From Pantoea allii (lineage in GTDB: Bacteria > Pseudomonadota > Gammaproteobacteria > Enterobacterales > Enterobacteriaceae), in assembly GCF_002307475.1 (NCBI RefSeq), contig NZ_NTMH01000027.1:1-38908 (forward strand): a stretch of DNA of 38,908 nucleotides, in the 5' to 3' direction. A model generated the notes under the pieces. It made no database searches, was not told the origin of the DNA, and saw only the letters and a program-made list of their open reading frames with translations. Position numbers and translations under genes: made by a program. Every line of letters starts with the position of its first letter. Positions within the stretch are counted from its first letter, which is position 1. Shown one piece after another: positions 1-8,412 of this stretch.

Positions 1-1
1 T

Positions 2-73
2 TTTCGCCGTACGGGTATTAACTGGCCGCTGCCCGAAGACTACACGCCGGAACGGCTTGATGAGGAGCTTTAC
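2..73 (+). pseudogene. Probable istA (IS21 family) fragment at the left edge, open at its 5' end
   Basis: The frame is open from the window edge and reads FRRTGINWPLPEDY, then about ten more residues to DEELY. The GINWPLP-x-DY-x-PERLDEEL pattern resembles the stretch just after the helix-turn-helix in IS21-family IstA transposases. It continues without a stop into the IS66 tnpA reading frame. I read this as the remnant of one insertion sequence fused by deletion to another. The family call rests on a short stretch recognised by eye. The upstream part lies outside the window. Confidence 0.45.
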
Positions 74-463
74 GCTTTCAATCTGGAAACGAATCTGCCC
101 GTAAAAAAGCGGCGCCCGGACTGGCCGCTGGAGTTCAAAATCCGCATGGCGGAGCTGAGCCTGCAGCCGGACGCCTGTGTGGCACAGCTGGCCCGGGAGC
201 ACGGGGTCAACGATAACCTGGTGTTTAACTGGCGCAACCTGCACCGTCAGGGCCTACTGGACCCCGCCACGCGCGCCGGGATGATCCCCGTCATGGTTGA
301 GCCTTTTCCCGTTCCGGTCAGGCAGAGCAGTGGGGTTCCGGATTCGCCCCCCGTTATCAGCTGTAAGCTGACGCTGCCCGGCGGCACCCTGAGCCTGACC
401 GGCCCCGTGACACCGGACTTGCTGCGGGCGCTGGTCAGTGAGCTCCGTGAGAGTGAGGTATGA
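74..463 (+). pseudogene. tnpA: IS66 family accessory protein TnpA, 5' end replaced
   Basis: This is the helix-turn-helix protein of IS66 elements, needed with TnpB and TnpC for transposition. Recognisable text starts at LETNLPVKKRRPDW and runs through the recognition-helix region VAQLAREHGVNDNLVFNWR to a proline-rich linker and a conserved C-terminal domain. I see no proper start codon, ribosome site or IS terminal repeat upstream. The frame instead runs back into the istA-like fragment. The first internal ATG is at 146 and would give 105 residues, but it lies inside the conserved domain. The stop overlaps the tnpB start as ATGA, as is usual in IS66. Function of the chimera is doubtful. Confidence 0.75.
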
Positions 464-807
464 TTAGCTTTCCGTCAGGCGCGCGCATCTGGCTGGTTGC
501 CGGCGTGACAGACATGCGCTGCAGCTTCAACGGGCTGGCGGCGAAGGTGCAGAACACGCTGCGGGCAGACCCGTTTGGTGGCCATCTGTTTATCTTCAGG
601 GGCAGGCGCGGCGATATGGTGAAAATCCTCTGGGCCGATGCGGACGGCCTGTGCCTGTTCACCAAGCGCCTGGAGCGGGGGCGCTTTGTCTGGCCGGTGA
701 ACCGGGACGGCAGGGTGCACCTCACGCAGGCCCAGCTGGCGATGCTGCTGGAAGGTATCAACTGGAAGCATCCGCAGCGGATAAATCCTCCTGGCCTGCG
801 CATCTGA
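460..807 (+). CDS. tnpB: IS66 family accessory protein TnpB
   Basis: At 115 residues this is the expected length for IS66 TnpB (the IS66 Orf2-like domain). Family text is clear: RIWLVAGVTDMRCSFNGLA, then FIFRGRRGDMVKILWADADG, and a C-terminal QLAMLLEGINW. The ATG overlaps the tnpA stop by four bases, which suggests translational coupling. tnpC follows 19 bases downstream. TnpB is required for transposition in IS66 elements, but its biochemical role is not settled. The gene looks intact. Confidence 0.93.
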   Translation: MISFPSGARIWLVAGVTDMRCSFNGLAAKVQNTLRADPFGGHLFIFRGRRGDMVKILWADADGLCLFTKRLERGRFVWPVNRDGRVHLTQAQLAMLLEGINWKHPQRINPPGLRI

Positions 808-826
808 ACCGGCGTAATGTGAATGC

Positions 827-2407
827 ATGGAACGCTCACTCTCTGCAGAAAACGCCCGGCTCAGGGCGCTGCTGGACACGCAGCAGCGAAGCCTTGAGCA
901 GATGGCCGAATACAACCACCTCCTGTCACAGCGGGTGGCGGCCTACGCCAGCGAAATCAGCCGCCTGAAGGCGCTGGTTGCGAAACTGCAGCGCATGCAG
1001 TTCGGCAAAAGCTCCGAAAAGCTGCGTGAGAAAACGGCACGTCAGGTGCGCGAGACTGAGGATCGCATCAGCGCCCTGCAGGAGGAAATGGCGGAGGTCC
1101 TGGGTGAGCAGCATGACCCGGCACTCCCGCAGCCGCTGCGCCAGACTTCCGCCCGCAAACCTTTACCGGCCTCGCTTCCCCGTGAAACCCGCACGCTGAC
1201 TCCGGAAGAAACCACCTGTCCGGCGTGCGGCGGAGAGCTCAGCGCGCTGGGCTGCGACGTGTCGGAACAGCTGGAGCTCATCAGCAGTGCCTTCAGGGTT
1301 ATCGAAACGCAGCGGCCGAAGCTGGCCTGCCGCAGGTGCGACCACATCGTTCAGGCCCCCATGCCGTCAAAACCCATAGAGCGCAGCTACGCCGGCCCCG
1401 GCCTGCTGGCGCGCATTGTCACGGCGAAGTTCGCCGAACACACGCCTCACTACCGACAGTCGGAGATATACAGCCGCCAGGGCGTGGAGCTGAGCCGTGC
1501 CACGCTGGGGCGCTGGTCCGGCTCGGTCAGCGAACTGCTGGAGCCGCTGTATGACCTGCTGCGCCAGTACGTACTGATGCCGGGTAAGGTGCACACCGAC
1601 GATATCCCGGTCCCGGTACAGGAGCCTGGCAGCGGCAAAACGCGCACTGCCCGTCTGTGGGTGTACGTGCGGGATGACCGCAACGCCGGGTCGCATCTGC
1701 CGCCGGCGACATGGTTTGCATACTCACCGGACCGGAAAAGTATCCATCCACAACAGCATCTTGCCGGGTACAGCGGCATCCTGCAGGCGGATGCGTACAG
1801 TGGCTATAATGCGCTGTACGAAGACGGCCGTATCACCGAAGCGGCCTGTATGGCGCATGCCCGGCGAAAAATCCACGACGTCCATGCCCGCACGCCGACC
1901 GGCATCACCACCGAAGCGCTCCGGCGCATCGGTGAGCTGTATGCCATCGAGGCGGAAATAAGGGGCAGCCCGGCAGAGGAACGGCAGGCAGCCAGAGAAG
2001 CCAGAAGCATTCCGCTGATGCAGTCGCTGTACGACTGGGTGCAACAACAGATGACAATACTGTCGCGCCACTCCGACACGGCAAAGGCATTCACGTACCT
2101 GCTGAAGCAGTGGGACGCGCTGAACCTTTACTGCCGTAACGGATGGGCGGAAATGGACAATAATATCGCGGAAAACGCATTGCGGGGCGTTGCCCTGGGC
2201 CGGAAGAACTGGCTGTTTGCCGGTTCAGACAGGGGCGGAGAACGTGCTGCTGTTCTGTACTCACTGATCGGAACCTGCCGGCTGAACGACGTGGATTCCG
2301 AAGCGTGGCTGCGCTACGTGCTCAGCCACATTCAGGACTGGCCAGTGAACCGGCTGCGCGATCTGCTGCCGTGGAAGGCCGATTTTACCTCCGCTGTTTT
2401 GACCTGA
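827..2407 (+). CDS. tnpC: IS66 family transposase TnpC
   Basis: This is the DDE transposase of the element, 526 residues and full length. The order is as in the family. An N-terminal leucine-rich coiled coil (about residues 5-90) carries [14 protein letters not shown] zinc-binding segment follows with CPACGGEL and CRRCDH (about 130-180). The catalytic domain has Asp in HTDDIPVPV, Asp in [13 protein letters not shown] and Glu in [20 protein letters not shown]. The C-terminal cap ends at the typical RLRDLLPWK. No frameshift or stop is seen, so TnpC is probably functional even though the left end of the element is damaged. Confidence 0.95.
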   Translation: MERSLSAENARLRALLDTQQRSLEQMAEYNHLLSQRVAAYASEISRLKALVAKLQRMQFGKSSEKLREKTARQVRETEDRISALQEEMAEVLGEQHDPALPQPLRQTSARKPLPASLPRETRTLTPEETTCPACGGELSALGCDVSEQLELISSAFRVIETQRPKLACRRCDHIVQAPMPSKPIERSYAGPGLLARIVTAKFAEHTPHYRQSEIYSRQGVELSRATLGRWSGSVSELLEPLYDLLRQYVLMPGKVHTDDIPVPVQEPGSGKTRTARLWVYVRDDRNAGSHLPPATWFAYSPDRKSIHPQQHLAGYSGILQADAYSGYNALYEDGRITEAACMAHARRKIHDVHARTPTGITTEALRRIGELYAIEAEIRGSPAEERQAAREARSIPLMQSLYDWVQQQMTILSRHSDTAKAFTYLLKQWDALNLYCRNGWAEMDNNIAENALRGVALGRKNWLFAGSDRGGERAAVLYSLIGTCRLNDVDSEAWLRYVLSHIQDWPVNRLRDLLPWKADFTSAVLT

Positions 2408-2412
2408 CCCGG

Positions 2413-2835
2413 TTATGGCACAGAGCTGAATTTAATCTGACAGGCTGCTCTGTGCCAGAAGCGGACGTAGCTTTTGAATTCTTCACATTCTAAATGCTCG
2501 GTTTTTGTACAACATGCGACATGTTTCAGCCCCCGGCTTAACAACTGGAGTTTGCGGATAGTGCCGTCGATCTCCGTTGCTCGTTGAAGAAGCTGAACGC
2601 TATCTAATGCGAGTTTGTTCTCTGCACTAAACATTGCGCCTATTTCATCAAGAGAAAACCCTGCAGCCTGCCCAAGCGCGATTAATTGCAGTTTATTGAT
2701 AACATTTTCATTGTATTACCTTCTTAGCCCGTTACGGCCAACAGGTTTGATTAGTTCTTTCTTTTCGTAATATCGCAACGCTGACGGGGTAACTCCGGTA
2801 AGGTCAGCGATTTCCCTGATATCCAGTTCTTTCAT
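2413..2835 (-). pseudogene. MerR family regulator, interrupted by an in-frame stop
   Basis: Read from the ATG at 2835, the protein begins MKELDIREIADLTGVTPSAL, then RYYEKKELIKPVGRNGLRR. This is a clear MerR winged-helix start. Codon 40 (2716-2718) is TAA where the family normally has Gln in GLRRQY. The frame then continues with family text (NKLQLIALGQAAGFSLDEI) for another 100 codons to 2413. A single C-to-T change would make this stop. The regulator lies divergent to a DUF2938 gene with a short dyad between them. The last 20 codons include a 10-bp inverted repeat (ggcacagagc at about 2416, its complement at 2449), so the native C-terminus may have been altered by the neighbouring insertion. 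Confidence 0.85.
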
Positions 2836-2840
2836 TGTTG

Positions 2841-2860
2841 ACTTAAACCTCACTTTAAGT
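2841..2860. promoter_or_regulatory. Candidate MerR operator between merR and the DUF2938 gene
   Basis: The arms ACTTAAA (2841-2847) and TTTAAGT (2854-2860) form a perfect 7-bp dyad with a 6-base centre. A -35-like TTGACT begins at 2838, so the dyad would sit in the promoter spacer, as is usual for MerR-type regulators. Its position in the 66-base divergent gap supports the call. The -10 box was not clear. Confidence 0.5.
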
Positions 2861-2901
2861 TGCACACTGATTATTATGTCATTTAAAAGAAGGAGTACGC
2901 T

Positions 2902-3391
2902 TTGGATATCATTATTTTTTTCAAAACTGTCATCACGGGCATTGGCGCAACACTGGTCATGGATTTGTGGTCGTTATGTCAAAAGCTCATTTTAAAAATT
3001 CCACCATTGAATTATGCGCTGGTAGGCCGCTGGATTTTATGGCTTCCACAAGGAAAATTCAGGCATCACACCATTTTCAGCGTCACAGATACGTGGGGAG
3101 AATCTTACTGGCTGGGTATTCCATTATCTGACCGGGATAATTTTTGCTGTTATCCCGCTTTTGCTTAACGGTAGGGGCTGGCTCCATGAGCCTTCTCTCT
3201 CAACGGGTGTGTTGACAGGTTTGTTAACTTTGATTGCTCCGTTCTTAATTTTGCAACCCGCGTTTGGCTTTGGTATCGCAGCCTCCCGTACACCTCGTCC
3301 ATGGGTGGCGCGTTTGTTAAGCCTGATTACGCACCTTGCGTATGGTATTGGGTTATATGGCATTACCGCTGTTATGGCGTCATCATCATAG
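2902..3391 (+). pseudogene. DUF2938 family membrane protein, frameshifted
   Basis: The first part (TTG start at 2902, AAGGAG 8 bases upstream) reads ITGIGATLVMDLWSLCQ and then VGRWILWLPQGKFRHHTIF. These are the opening motifs of DUF2938 membrane proteins. The end (frame +2 from about 3110) reads VFHYLTGIIFAVIPLLLNGR and then GFGIAASRTPRPWVARLLSL, the conserved close of the same family. The two halves join if one extra base is removed at about 3105-3112, so the gene carries a +1 (or -2) frameshift. Function of the family is unknown. Together with the broken merR beside it, this small module seems to be decaying as a unit. Confidence 0.82.
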
Positions 3392-3506
3392 CGATATTGA
3401 GCAGTTTAAGTGTCAGAACACCCACTTTTATTGACTGGCACTGACCCTATCGCTGTTTTAATAAGCCGGATGAACAGAAAGTTATTAATAGGTGGACAAT
3501 TTCAAT

Positions 3507-3530
3507 GTCCGCTCCTCGCTCATAGCGGAC
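3507..3530. repeat. Stem-loop repeat, copy 1
   Basis: GTCCGC and GCGGAC (6-bp arms) enclose the 12-base loop tcctcgctcata. The same 24 bases occur with one difference at 8417-8440. It lies in the otherwise gene-free stretch 3392-3688 upstream of the PEBP gene. No other feature was recognised in that stretch apart from the likely PEBP promoter region. Confidence 0.6.
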
Positions 3531-3688
3531 TCTTTAGGCTCGCTATCGGTTTGTAGTAGTACCGTTGAAAACCTCTTAATAAAATGATTTCAAATGAGCG
3601 TATTGGAACAGTCTTTGATTGTTTCAGGAGCGAAACCTTTTCCAGCTGTTCTTAAAATCATAGGCGACAACCCTTCTGGAGACAACTG

Positions 3689-4252
3689 ATGTCAAAATAC
3701 CTTCTTCCTGTAGCCGGTGCTGTGTGCTTGGCATTGCTCAGCCAGTCCGCACTCGCTGCGGATTTTACCCTGTCCAGTAAAGAGATTGGTTCAGGCCGCT
3801 TCGCGAATACTCAGCTACTCAGCGAGTCTTACGGATTCGGCTGTGCCGGAGAGAATAAATCGCCGTCCTTCACGTGGTCAGGTGCACCGGCCGGAACAAA
3901 AAGCTTCGCGCTGCAGATCTACGATCGTGATGCACCCACAGGCTTGGGCTGGGTCCACTGGCAAGTAGTGAATATTCCTGCAGATGCAAAATCGATCCCG
4001 TCGGACATCGCAAAAGACAATACAGGCCTCCCGGCAGGAACAATCCAGACGCGCACCGACTTTGGTGTGCCCGGATACGGTGGCCCATGCCCGCCAAAGG
4101 GCCAGACGCATCGTTATGTGGTCACGCTCACTGCGCTCAAAGTAGATAAAGTGCCCAATATTACCGCTGATTCCACACCGGCCATGGTCGGCTTTATGAC
4201 CAGGGCAAACTCGCTAGGTGAAGCAAAAATTCGCATCACGCAGGGGCGTTAA
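3689..4252 (+). CDS. Secreted YbhB/YbcL family (PEBP, Raf kinase inhibitor-like) protein
   Basis: The 187-residue protein opens with a typical Sec signal peptide: MSKY, a hydrophobic core, and a likely cut after SALA at residue 23. The mature part has the phosphatidylethanolamine-binding fold motifs DRDAPTGLGWVHWQVVNIP and GGPCPPKGQTHRYVVTLTAL, which form the anion-binding pocket. Bacterial members have few proven roles, and the true ligand cannot be told from sequence. The ATG has a CTGGAG ribosome site about 7 bases upstream. It stands alone, convergent with the araC-type gene downstream. It appears intact. Confidence 0.9.
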   Translation: MSKYLLPVAGAVCLALLSQSALAADFTLSSKEIGSGRFANTQLLSESYGFGCAGENKSPSFTWSGAPAGTKSFALQIYDRDAPTGLGWVHWQVVNIPADAKSIPSDIAKDNTGLPAGTIQTRTDFGVPGYGGPCPPKGQTHRYVVTLTALKVDKVPNITADSTPAMVGFMTRANSLGEAKIRITQGR

Positions 4253-4265
4253 AGCCAGTTACGGG

Positions 4266-5093
4266 TCAGGCTTGCACTAACTGCTCAGTGTTTTTTAACG
4301 TTCGAACCTGACCCGGACAAAACCCAAACCGGCTACGAAACCGCGCCGAAAATTTTGAAGGGCTAATATAGCCTACCTCATAGGCTATCTGTATGACTGA
4401 CAAATCAGTGACCTGCAGTAGCGTCAGGGCCCGGCACATGCGCACATCTGCAATAATTCGCGAAAACGAGCTACTTTCCGCCGAAAGCCTGCGCCTCAGC
4501 GTGGCTTCAGACATCCCCAGTTGCCTGGATACATCGTTGATATTCCATGCATATGACATATCCGAAGACACGAGCCTTCGGATTTTATTTCCGATTCCGC
4601 TCCGTTGAAAATCTCCGAAGTAGATGCCGTATTCATCCAGCCAGCTGAGCATCTCCCGCATGCGGGCTATAGCAATAGATTCAGGAATGTCTGCTGAATC
4701 CGTAAATATCTCTCTGGTATGATAAAAAGCGCGGCGGAAGCTTTCACTGGCCCCCCCTAATTTATGCACCTCGGTGACAGGAGCGGCATTGCAGTTTGTA
4801 CAGGTATAACCTGTGACAATACTGATGTTGAAGCTGAGCCAGTCAGCCTCGTAACTACCGTCTATTGTCGGTATATTGGTGATATCGAATGACTCACCCC
4901 CACCCACAATGACCGCTTCTCCGGCATTGATGACCAGTTCCTTCCCCGCCGCGCATATGCATTTACTCCCCTGACGAACCAGTATGACAGTGGGTTCATC
5001 AATAATAATATTGCGCGCAAGCAGCGGCTGAACCTGATGAACGTGCGCGGTGCTGCCGATTCCGGCCCTGACTATGATACTCCTTTCTGCCAT
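4266..5093 (-). CDS. AraC family transcriptional regulator
   Basis: The C-terminal hundred residues form the double helix-turn-helix of AraC regulators. The first is INDVSRQLGMSEATLRRRLS. The second lies around SVIQIAYEVGYISPSKFSARFRSRFG and is followed by the usual P-G-x-x-R segment. The N-terminal ~170 residues are a divergent sensing domain with a CTNC pair. I start it at the ATG at 5093 (MAERSIIV) because GGGAGG lies 6-7 bases upstream. A TTG further out lacks such a site. It follows the FAH gene on the same strand with a 59-base gap and probably belongs to the same transcription unit. The inducer is unknown. Confidence 0.88.
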   Translation of the reverse strand: MAERSIIVRAGIGSTAHVHQVQPLLARNIIIDEPTVILVRQGSKCICAAGKELVINAGEAVIVGGGESFDITNIPTIDGSYEADWLSFNISIVTGYTCTNCNAAPVTEVHKLGGASESFRRAFYHTREIFTDSADIPESIAIARMREMLSWLDEYGIYFGDFQRSGIGNKIRRLVSSDMSYAWNINDVSRQLGMSEATLRRRLSAESSSFSRIIADVRMCRALTLLQVTDLSVIQIAYEVGYISPSKFSARFRSRFGFCPGQVRTLKNTEQLVQA

Positions 5094-5152
5094 CCTGCCT
5101 CCCGTCAAGAGACCGACTAACTGCCAGTCTCATCATCTGTCAGATTGCTGGG

Positions 5153-5992
5153 TTAGCGCTTCAGGGTCTGATTCTGATAGCCCAGTTTTTCCACGTGAAT
5201 ACGTATGCTATCGCCCTCTTTGAGCCACACCGGTTCGGGTTTCATGCCAAGACTAACGCCAGCGGGTGTTCCCGTGGCAATCACGTCTCCCGGGAGCAAC
5301 GTCATATAGTGACTGACATAGGAGACTATCTCGGCGACGCTGAAGATCATCTGAGAAGTATGGCTGAACTGCCGCCTTTCACCGTTAACTTCCAGCCAGA
5401 TAGACAGGTTCTGCGGATCACAGACTTCATCCCGGGTGACGATATACGGACCCATCGGACCAAATGTGTCGCAGCTTTTAGCCTTGTCCCACTGCGATGA
5501 CTGAAACTGAAATCCGCGGTCAGACACATCATTCACAATGCAGTAGCCGGCAACGTACTCCAGCGCATTCTCCTGGCTGACCTGCTTTGCCTTGGTGGCT
5601 ATCACAATCCCAAGCTCAGCTTCCCAGTCGAGTTTGGTTGAGTGCGGAGGAATAATGATGTCGTCGTCAGGACCATTGATACAGCTTGGTGCCTTGAAAA
5701 ACACAACCGGCTCATCAGGTATAGGAAGGTTGGCCTCCAGAGCGTGGTCACGATAGTTCAGGCCGATAGCCACAAACTTAGAGACCGTACTGAGCGGTGG
5801 CCCGAGGCGCGGGTTGCCCGGAACAATGGGAAGGCGTAGAACATCCTCCTCGCTGTTGAATGCGTTAAGCACAGTCGTCAGCGTCCCGGGTGTCACATCG
5901 CTGACAATGCCGGATAAATCGCGTAGCTGAAGGTTACTGTCAAAGACACCGGGCTTTTCAAAGCCAGCATCACCATATCGACAAATTTTCAT
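5153..5992 (-). CDS. Fumarylacetoacetate hydrolase (FAH) family protein
   Basis: The 279-residue protein has the single FAH domain. An N-terminal lid contains GNPRLGPPLSTVSKFVAIGL, followed by NYRDHALEANLPIPDEPVVF. The metal-binding acidic set is in LDWEAELGIVI and VNDVSDRGFQ, and the C-terminal core contains LPGDVIATGTPAGV. Family members hydrolyse or hydrate 2-oxo or 1,3-dioxo acids in catabolic pathways using Mg2+ or Mn2+. The exact substrate cannot be read from the sequence. A GAGGT site sits before the ATG. The MRJP-like gene ends 18 bases upstream on the same strand, so they are likely co-transcribed. Confidence 0.9.
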   Translation of the reverse strand: MKICRYGDAGFEKPGVFDSNLQLRDLSGIVSDVTPGTLTTVLNAFNSEEDVLRLPIVPGNPRLGPPLSTVSKFVAIGLNYRDHALEANLPIPDEPVVFFKAPSCINGPDDDIIIPPHSTKLDWEAELGIVIATKAKQVSQENALEYVAGYCIVNDVSDRGFQFQSSQWDKAKSCDTFGPMGPYIVTRDEVCDPQNLSIWLEVNGERRQFSHTSQMIFSVAEIVSYVSHYMTLLPGDVIATGTPAGVSLGMKPEPVWLKEGDSIRIHVEKLGYQNQTLKR

Positions 5993-6010
5993 ACAGACCT
6001 CATTGCGGGT

Positions 6011-6967
6011 TCAGAGGGGATAACTGTAAATAGCCCAAGGGAGTTGCACCTTGTTCTCTCCACCGGAGAGCATCGGGATACGGTTGAGTTGCGTGGACGG
6101 AAAATTAACACGGTTATCTGGACCAACGGAGAGGGCGATAGGCCAGATAATCCGATCATCCCGCACCAGAGGTGTAATTACCCCGGCGGGATTCATCACA
6201 GATGACACCGTTATTTTCAGCATCGGTAAGGTAGATATTGCCGGCTTTGTCGCGACACATGCCAGCAACCCAGATACCCACTTCCTGATAAACTGATATA
6301 CTGGCTGCAATTTCGTCTTCACCGCAGGAAAATCAGTGATGAGATCGAAGTCAACCCTGAAGATGCGCGCGCCAAAAAGACACATGAACAGCAGCGTCTG
6401 GTTATCCTGGTGAATTTCCAGCAAGTCGTTATGGATATACATGGGCTGCCCGTTCTGAAACGTCACTCTGCGCCCTTCAATAACTGGAACGTCTGCGGTG
6501 CGGCAGCGCATCAGCGGATGGCCAGCCAAGATCCTTCGGTAAGAATTATCGCGAAGGTCAATGACATAAAACGAGCCTTCGCGTGACTCGGTCATAATGG
6601 CGTAATGGCGCCAGAAGCGAATGTGGACAAGCCGGGTGCCGGAATGGGCATCTTCAGGCCTAAACACAATCGTCCTTCTGGTTTCGCCGGTCTCAATGTC
6701 CAGCTCAATGAGTTTTACAACCCCTTCAATGGCATTGCTAAAATCAGGCGCCGCGGCATCAAGTACCCAAAGACTTCCCTTCCCGTCACTGAAAATGCTG
6801 TTTACGTCCACAAAGTGTTTCAGCGGATCGCCTCGTCCGTCCCATTCATTCCACGCATTGTCAGGAAAGGGCTCCCAGCTGCGGTCTTTCAGTATTTCCA
6901 CCACGCCTGGCGTGGGACCGCTCCACCAAGGCATGCTTGCAAACAAGCGCCCGCATTCCGTTGTCAT
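6011..6967 (-). pseudogene. MRJP/yellow family protein with two compensating frameshifts
   Basis: The opening (GRLFASMPWWSGPTPGVVEI, then VNSIFSDGKGSLWVLDAAAP) is typical of bacterial major-royal-jelly/yellow-family six-bladed propellers. The end (IIWPIALSVGPDNRVNFPS) also fits. Between about 6165 and 6285 the annotated frame turns to unrelated text (ATKPAISTLPML). The neighbouring frame instead reads VGIWVAGMCRDKAGNIYLTD followed by AENNGVICDE, the expected family sequence. A one-base loss near 6270-6290 and a one-base gain near 6160-6185 explain this. The protein keeps its overall length of 318 but has about 37 wrong residues inside the propeller. No signal peptide is seen. It heads the FAH-araC transcription unit. 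Confidence 0.82.
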
Positions 6968-7050
6968 TACGCCATTTCACAAATATTTATCTGAGGTAGA
7001 GACCTCTTGAATGTGAGCCGTCATAATATGCCAGAAAGATGATTAAACAC

Positions 7051-7087
7051 TACAAAATATATTTTCTTTCATAAAATCTATTTTGTA
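7051..7087. promoter_or_regulatory. Candidate GntR operator in the divergent promoter region
   Basis: TACAAAAT (7051-7058) and ATTTTGTA (7080-7087) form a perfect 8-bp inverted repeat separated by 21 bases in an AT-rich gap. The gap separates the divergent MRJP and gntR genes. Two dyad halves about two to three helical turns apart could bind the adjacent regulator. This is inferred from position and symmetry only. Confidence 0.4.
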
Positions 7088-7125
7088 AATGATAATTTAT
7101 TACCCTCGAAGGAAACAGTGACGCT

Positions 7126-7818
7126 ATGAACGAAAGCCTCGCATCCAGAGACAGTCTGACTCAGACGACTTACTCCCGCCTGCGCGACGCCCTACTTTCA
7201 TGCCAGCTCGTCCCGGGAGCGCGTGTTAACACTAAAGAGCTTGCCGAAGCGCTGGATACCAACGTAGGTGCTATCCGCGAAGCGCTCTCCCGCCTGACGT
7301 CAGAAAATCTGGTGATCGCAGAGCCGCAGAAGGGGTTCCGCGTCACGCCCGTCTCTCTTGCAGACCTGCTTGACCTGACTGCAACCCGAAAGCTTATCGA
7401 GTGCGAATGCCTTAGCGAATCTCTCGCACATGGAGATGTGAACTGGGAGGGAGAGATCCTGTCAGCCTTTCATCTTCTGGCTCGTTACGGCAACGGCGAT
7501 GACGAATGGCCCGGAACGCCTGAATGGAATCGCCGCCATAACCGGTTTCACGATGCCCTGACGTCAGCCTGCCCAAACACCTGGCTGCTTCGTATGCAAC
7601 GCATGCTTTTTATCCAGAATGAACGCTACCGCATCCTTTCCGTCAATATGACACGCGGTGAGAGAGATCTTAACGCCGAGCACAAGGCGTTAATGGAGGC
7701 TGCGCTCAGCAGAGATACAGAACAGATAAAACGGCTTATGCAGGAACACATTCAGAAAACGACCGACGTTGTGATAAAGCTGTTCGATGAACACGGTATG
7801 CTGATGCTTCACGGATAA
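7126..7818 (+). CDS. GntR family regulator, FadR (FCD) subfamily
   Basis: The N-terminal winged helix is clear: TYSRLRDALLSCQLVPGARV, TKELAEALDTNVGAIREALS and then ENLVIAEPQKGFRVTPVS. It is followed by an all-helical FCD effector domain of about 140 residues with candidate metal or ligand residues in HNRFHDAL and AEHKALMEA. The length (230) is usual for the subfamily. An AAGGAA site stands about 10 bases before the ATG. It is divergent from the MRJP-FAH-araC unit, the usual place for a local repressor whose effector is a pathway acid. The pathway downstream is damaged, so its remaining target is uncertain. Confidence 0.9.
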   Translation: MNESLASRDSLTQTTYSRLRDALLSCQLVPGARVNTKELAEALDTNVGAIREALSRLTSENLVIAEPQKGFRVTPVSLADLLDLTATRKLIECECLSESLAHGDVNWEGEILSAFHLLARYGNGDDEWPGTPEWNRRHNRFHDALTSACPNTWLLRMQRMLFIQNERYRILSVNMTRGERDLNAEHKALMEAALSRDTEQIKRLMQEHIQKTTDVVIKLFDEHGMLMLHG

Positions 7819-7911
7819 CTGAGTGATACGGGACAGGGTTTGCACGTTTCTGGCGGGTGAACCCTGCCGAATTCATCCAGACTCATAAGGTTTGTTAAAA
7901 AAGGAACCCTT

Positions 7912-8247
7912 ATAAAAAAGAAATACCTCTCTGGATGCCTGTTTGCGTTGTTTGCCATTAATGGCTGGGCTGCACAATCTTATGTATTGGATGATGTCCG
8001 CCTTATCGACGGTTTGGGAAAGCCATCGCAGGAACACATGCGCGTTGTTGTTGACGGGCAGTACATCAGTGCGGTCGGCCCTGCCTCCTTTGTGGCTATT
8101 CCCAAAGATGGCGAAGTAAAAAACTACGTGGGAAAATCCGTTTTACCCGGATTAATCTCCGATCATGTCCACCTGGCTCAGTATCAGGCCGCTACTCCTT
8201 ACCCGGATGCATATACCCGCGAAACAGCCCCTGATGTTTCCAACTGA
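7912..8247 (+). pseudogene. Amidohydrolase N-terminal fragment, start codon lost
   Basis: The frame reads KKKYLSGCLFALFAINGWAA (a signal peptide), then SYVLDDVRLIDGLGKPSQEH and LPGLISDHVHLAQYQ, the metal-binding start of the amidohydrolase superfamily. It stops after about 110 residues where the family needs some 400. The natural start should be at 7912, 6-7 bases after AAAGGAA, but the codon there is ATA instead of ATG. The next usable codon (TTG 7948) lies inside the signal peptide. The 3' part has been lost to a deletion that joins it to the VOC fragment. Confidence 0.78.
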
Positions 8248-8371
8248 GGTGGGGGAGAATAACTTCTTCTGCTACGGACGCACGCCGTGGGGCAGCGTCA
8301 TTGAACTGATTTCTTTGCCTTCAAAGCTGCCGTATGAAGACCATACCTCTCTGCGCCGATGGAAGCCCTGA
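8240..8371 (+). pseudogene. VOC (glyoxalase-like) family C-terminal fragment
   Basis: In the frame overlapping the end of the amidohydrolase fragment, about 43 codons read GENNFFCYGRTPWGSVIELI, then SLPSKLPYEDHTSLRRWKP. This closely follows the C-terminal strand of vicinal-oxygen-chelate dioxygenase or lyase-like proteins (RTPWG-x-x-IELIS-x-P with a final RRWKP). The rest of the gene is absent. The junction with the amidohydrolase lies close to 8235-8243. It is a remnant with no likely function. Confidence 0.7.
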
Positions 8372-8412
8372 GTGTAAACGGGTGCGCCAGTGCAGGCGTA
8401 CCCGTAAATACT

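Larger units (their letters stand above)
74..2410 (+). mobile_element. IS66-type insertion sequence, left end truncated
   Basis: The three genes tnpA-tnpB-tnpC in this order and spacing define an IS66-type element. I could not find matching terminal inverted repeats. The left end is fused to an istA-like scrap, and the stop of tnpC lies only 5 bases from the 3' end of the convergent merR pseudogene. The right boundary is therefore placed only approximately. No 8-bp target duplication could be seen. The element is probably not mobile on its own. Confidence 0.7.

Noticed and set aside
1042..2094. Several long minus-strand ORFs inside tnpC
   Set aside because: They mirror the codon pattern of the intact tnpC on the plus strand, with no ribosome site or family.
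2416..2458. 10-bp inverted repeat as IS66 terminal repeat
   Set aside because: Both arms lie on the same side, close together, and no matching copy is seen at the left end. It looks like a local hairpin.
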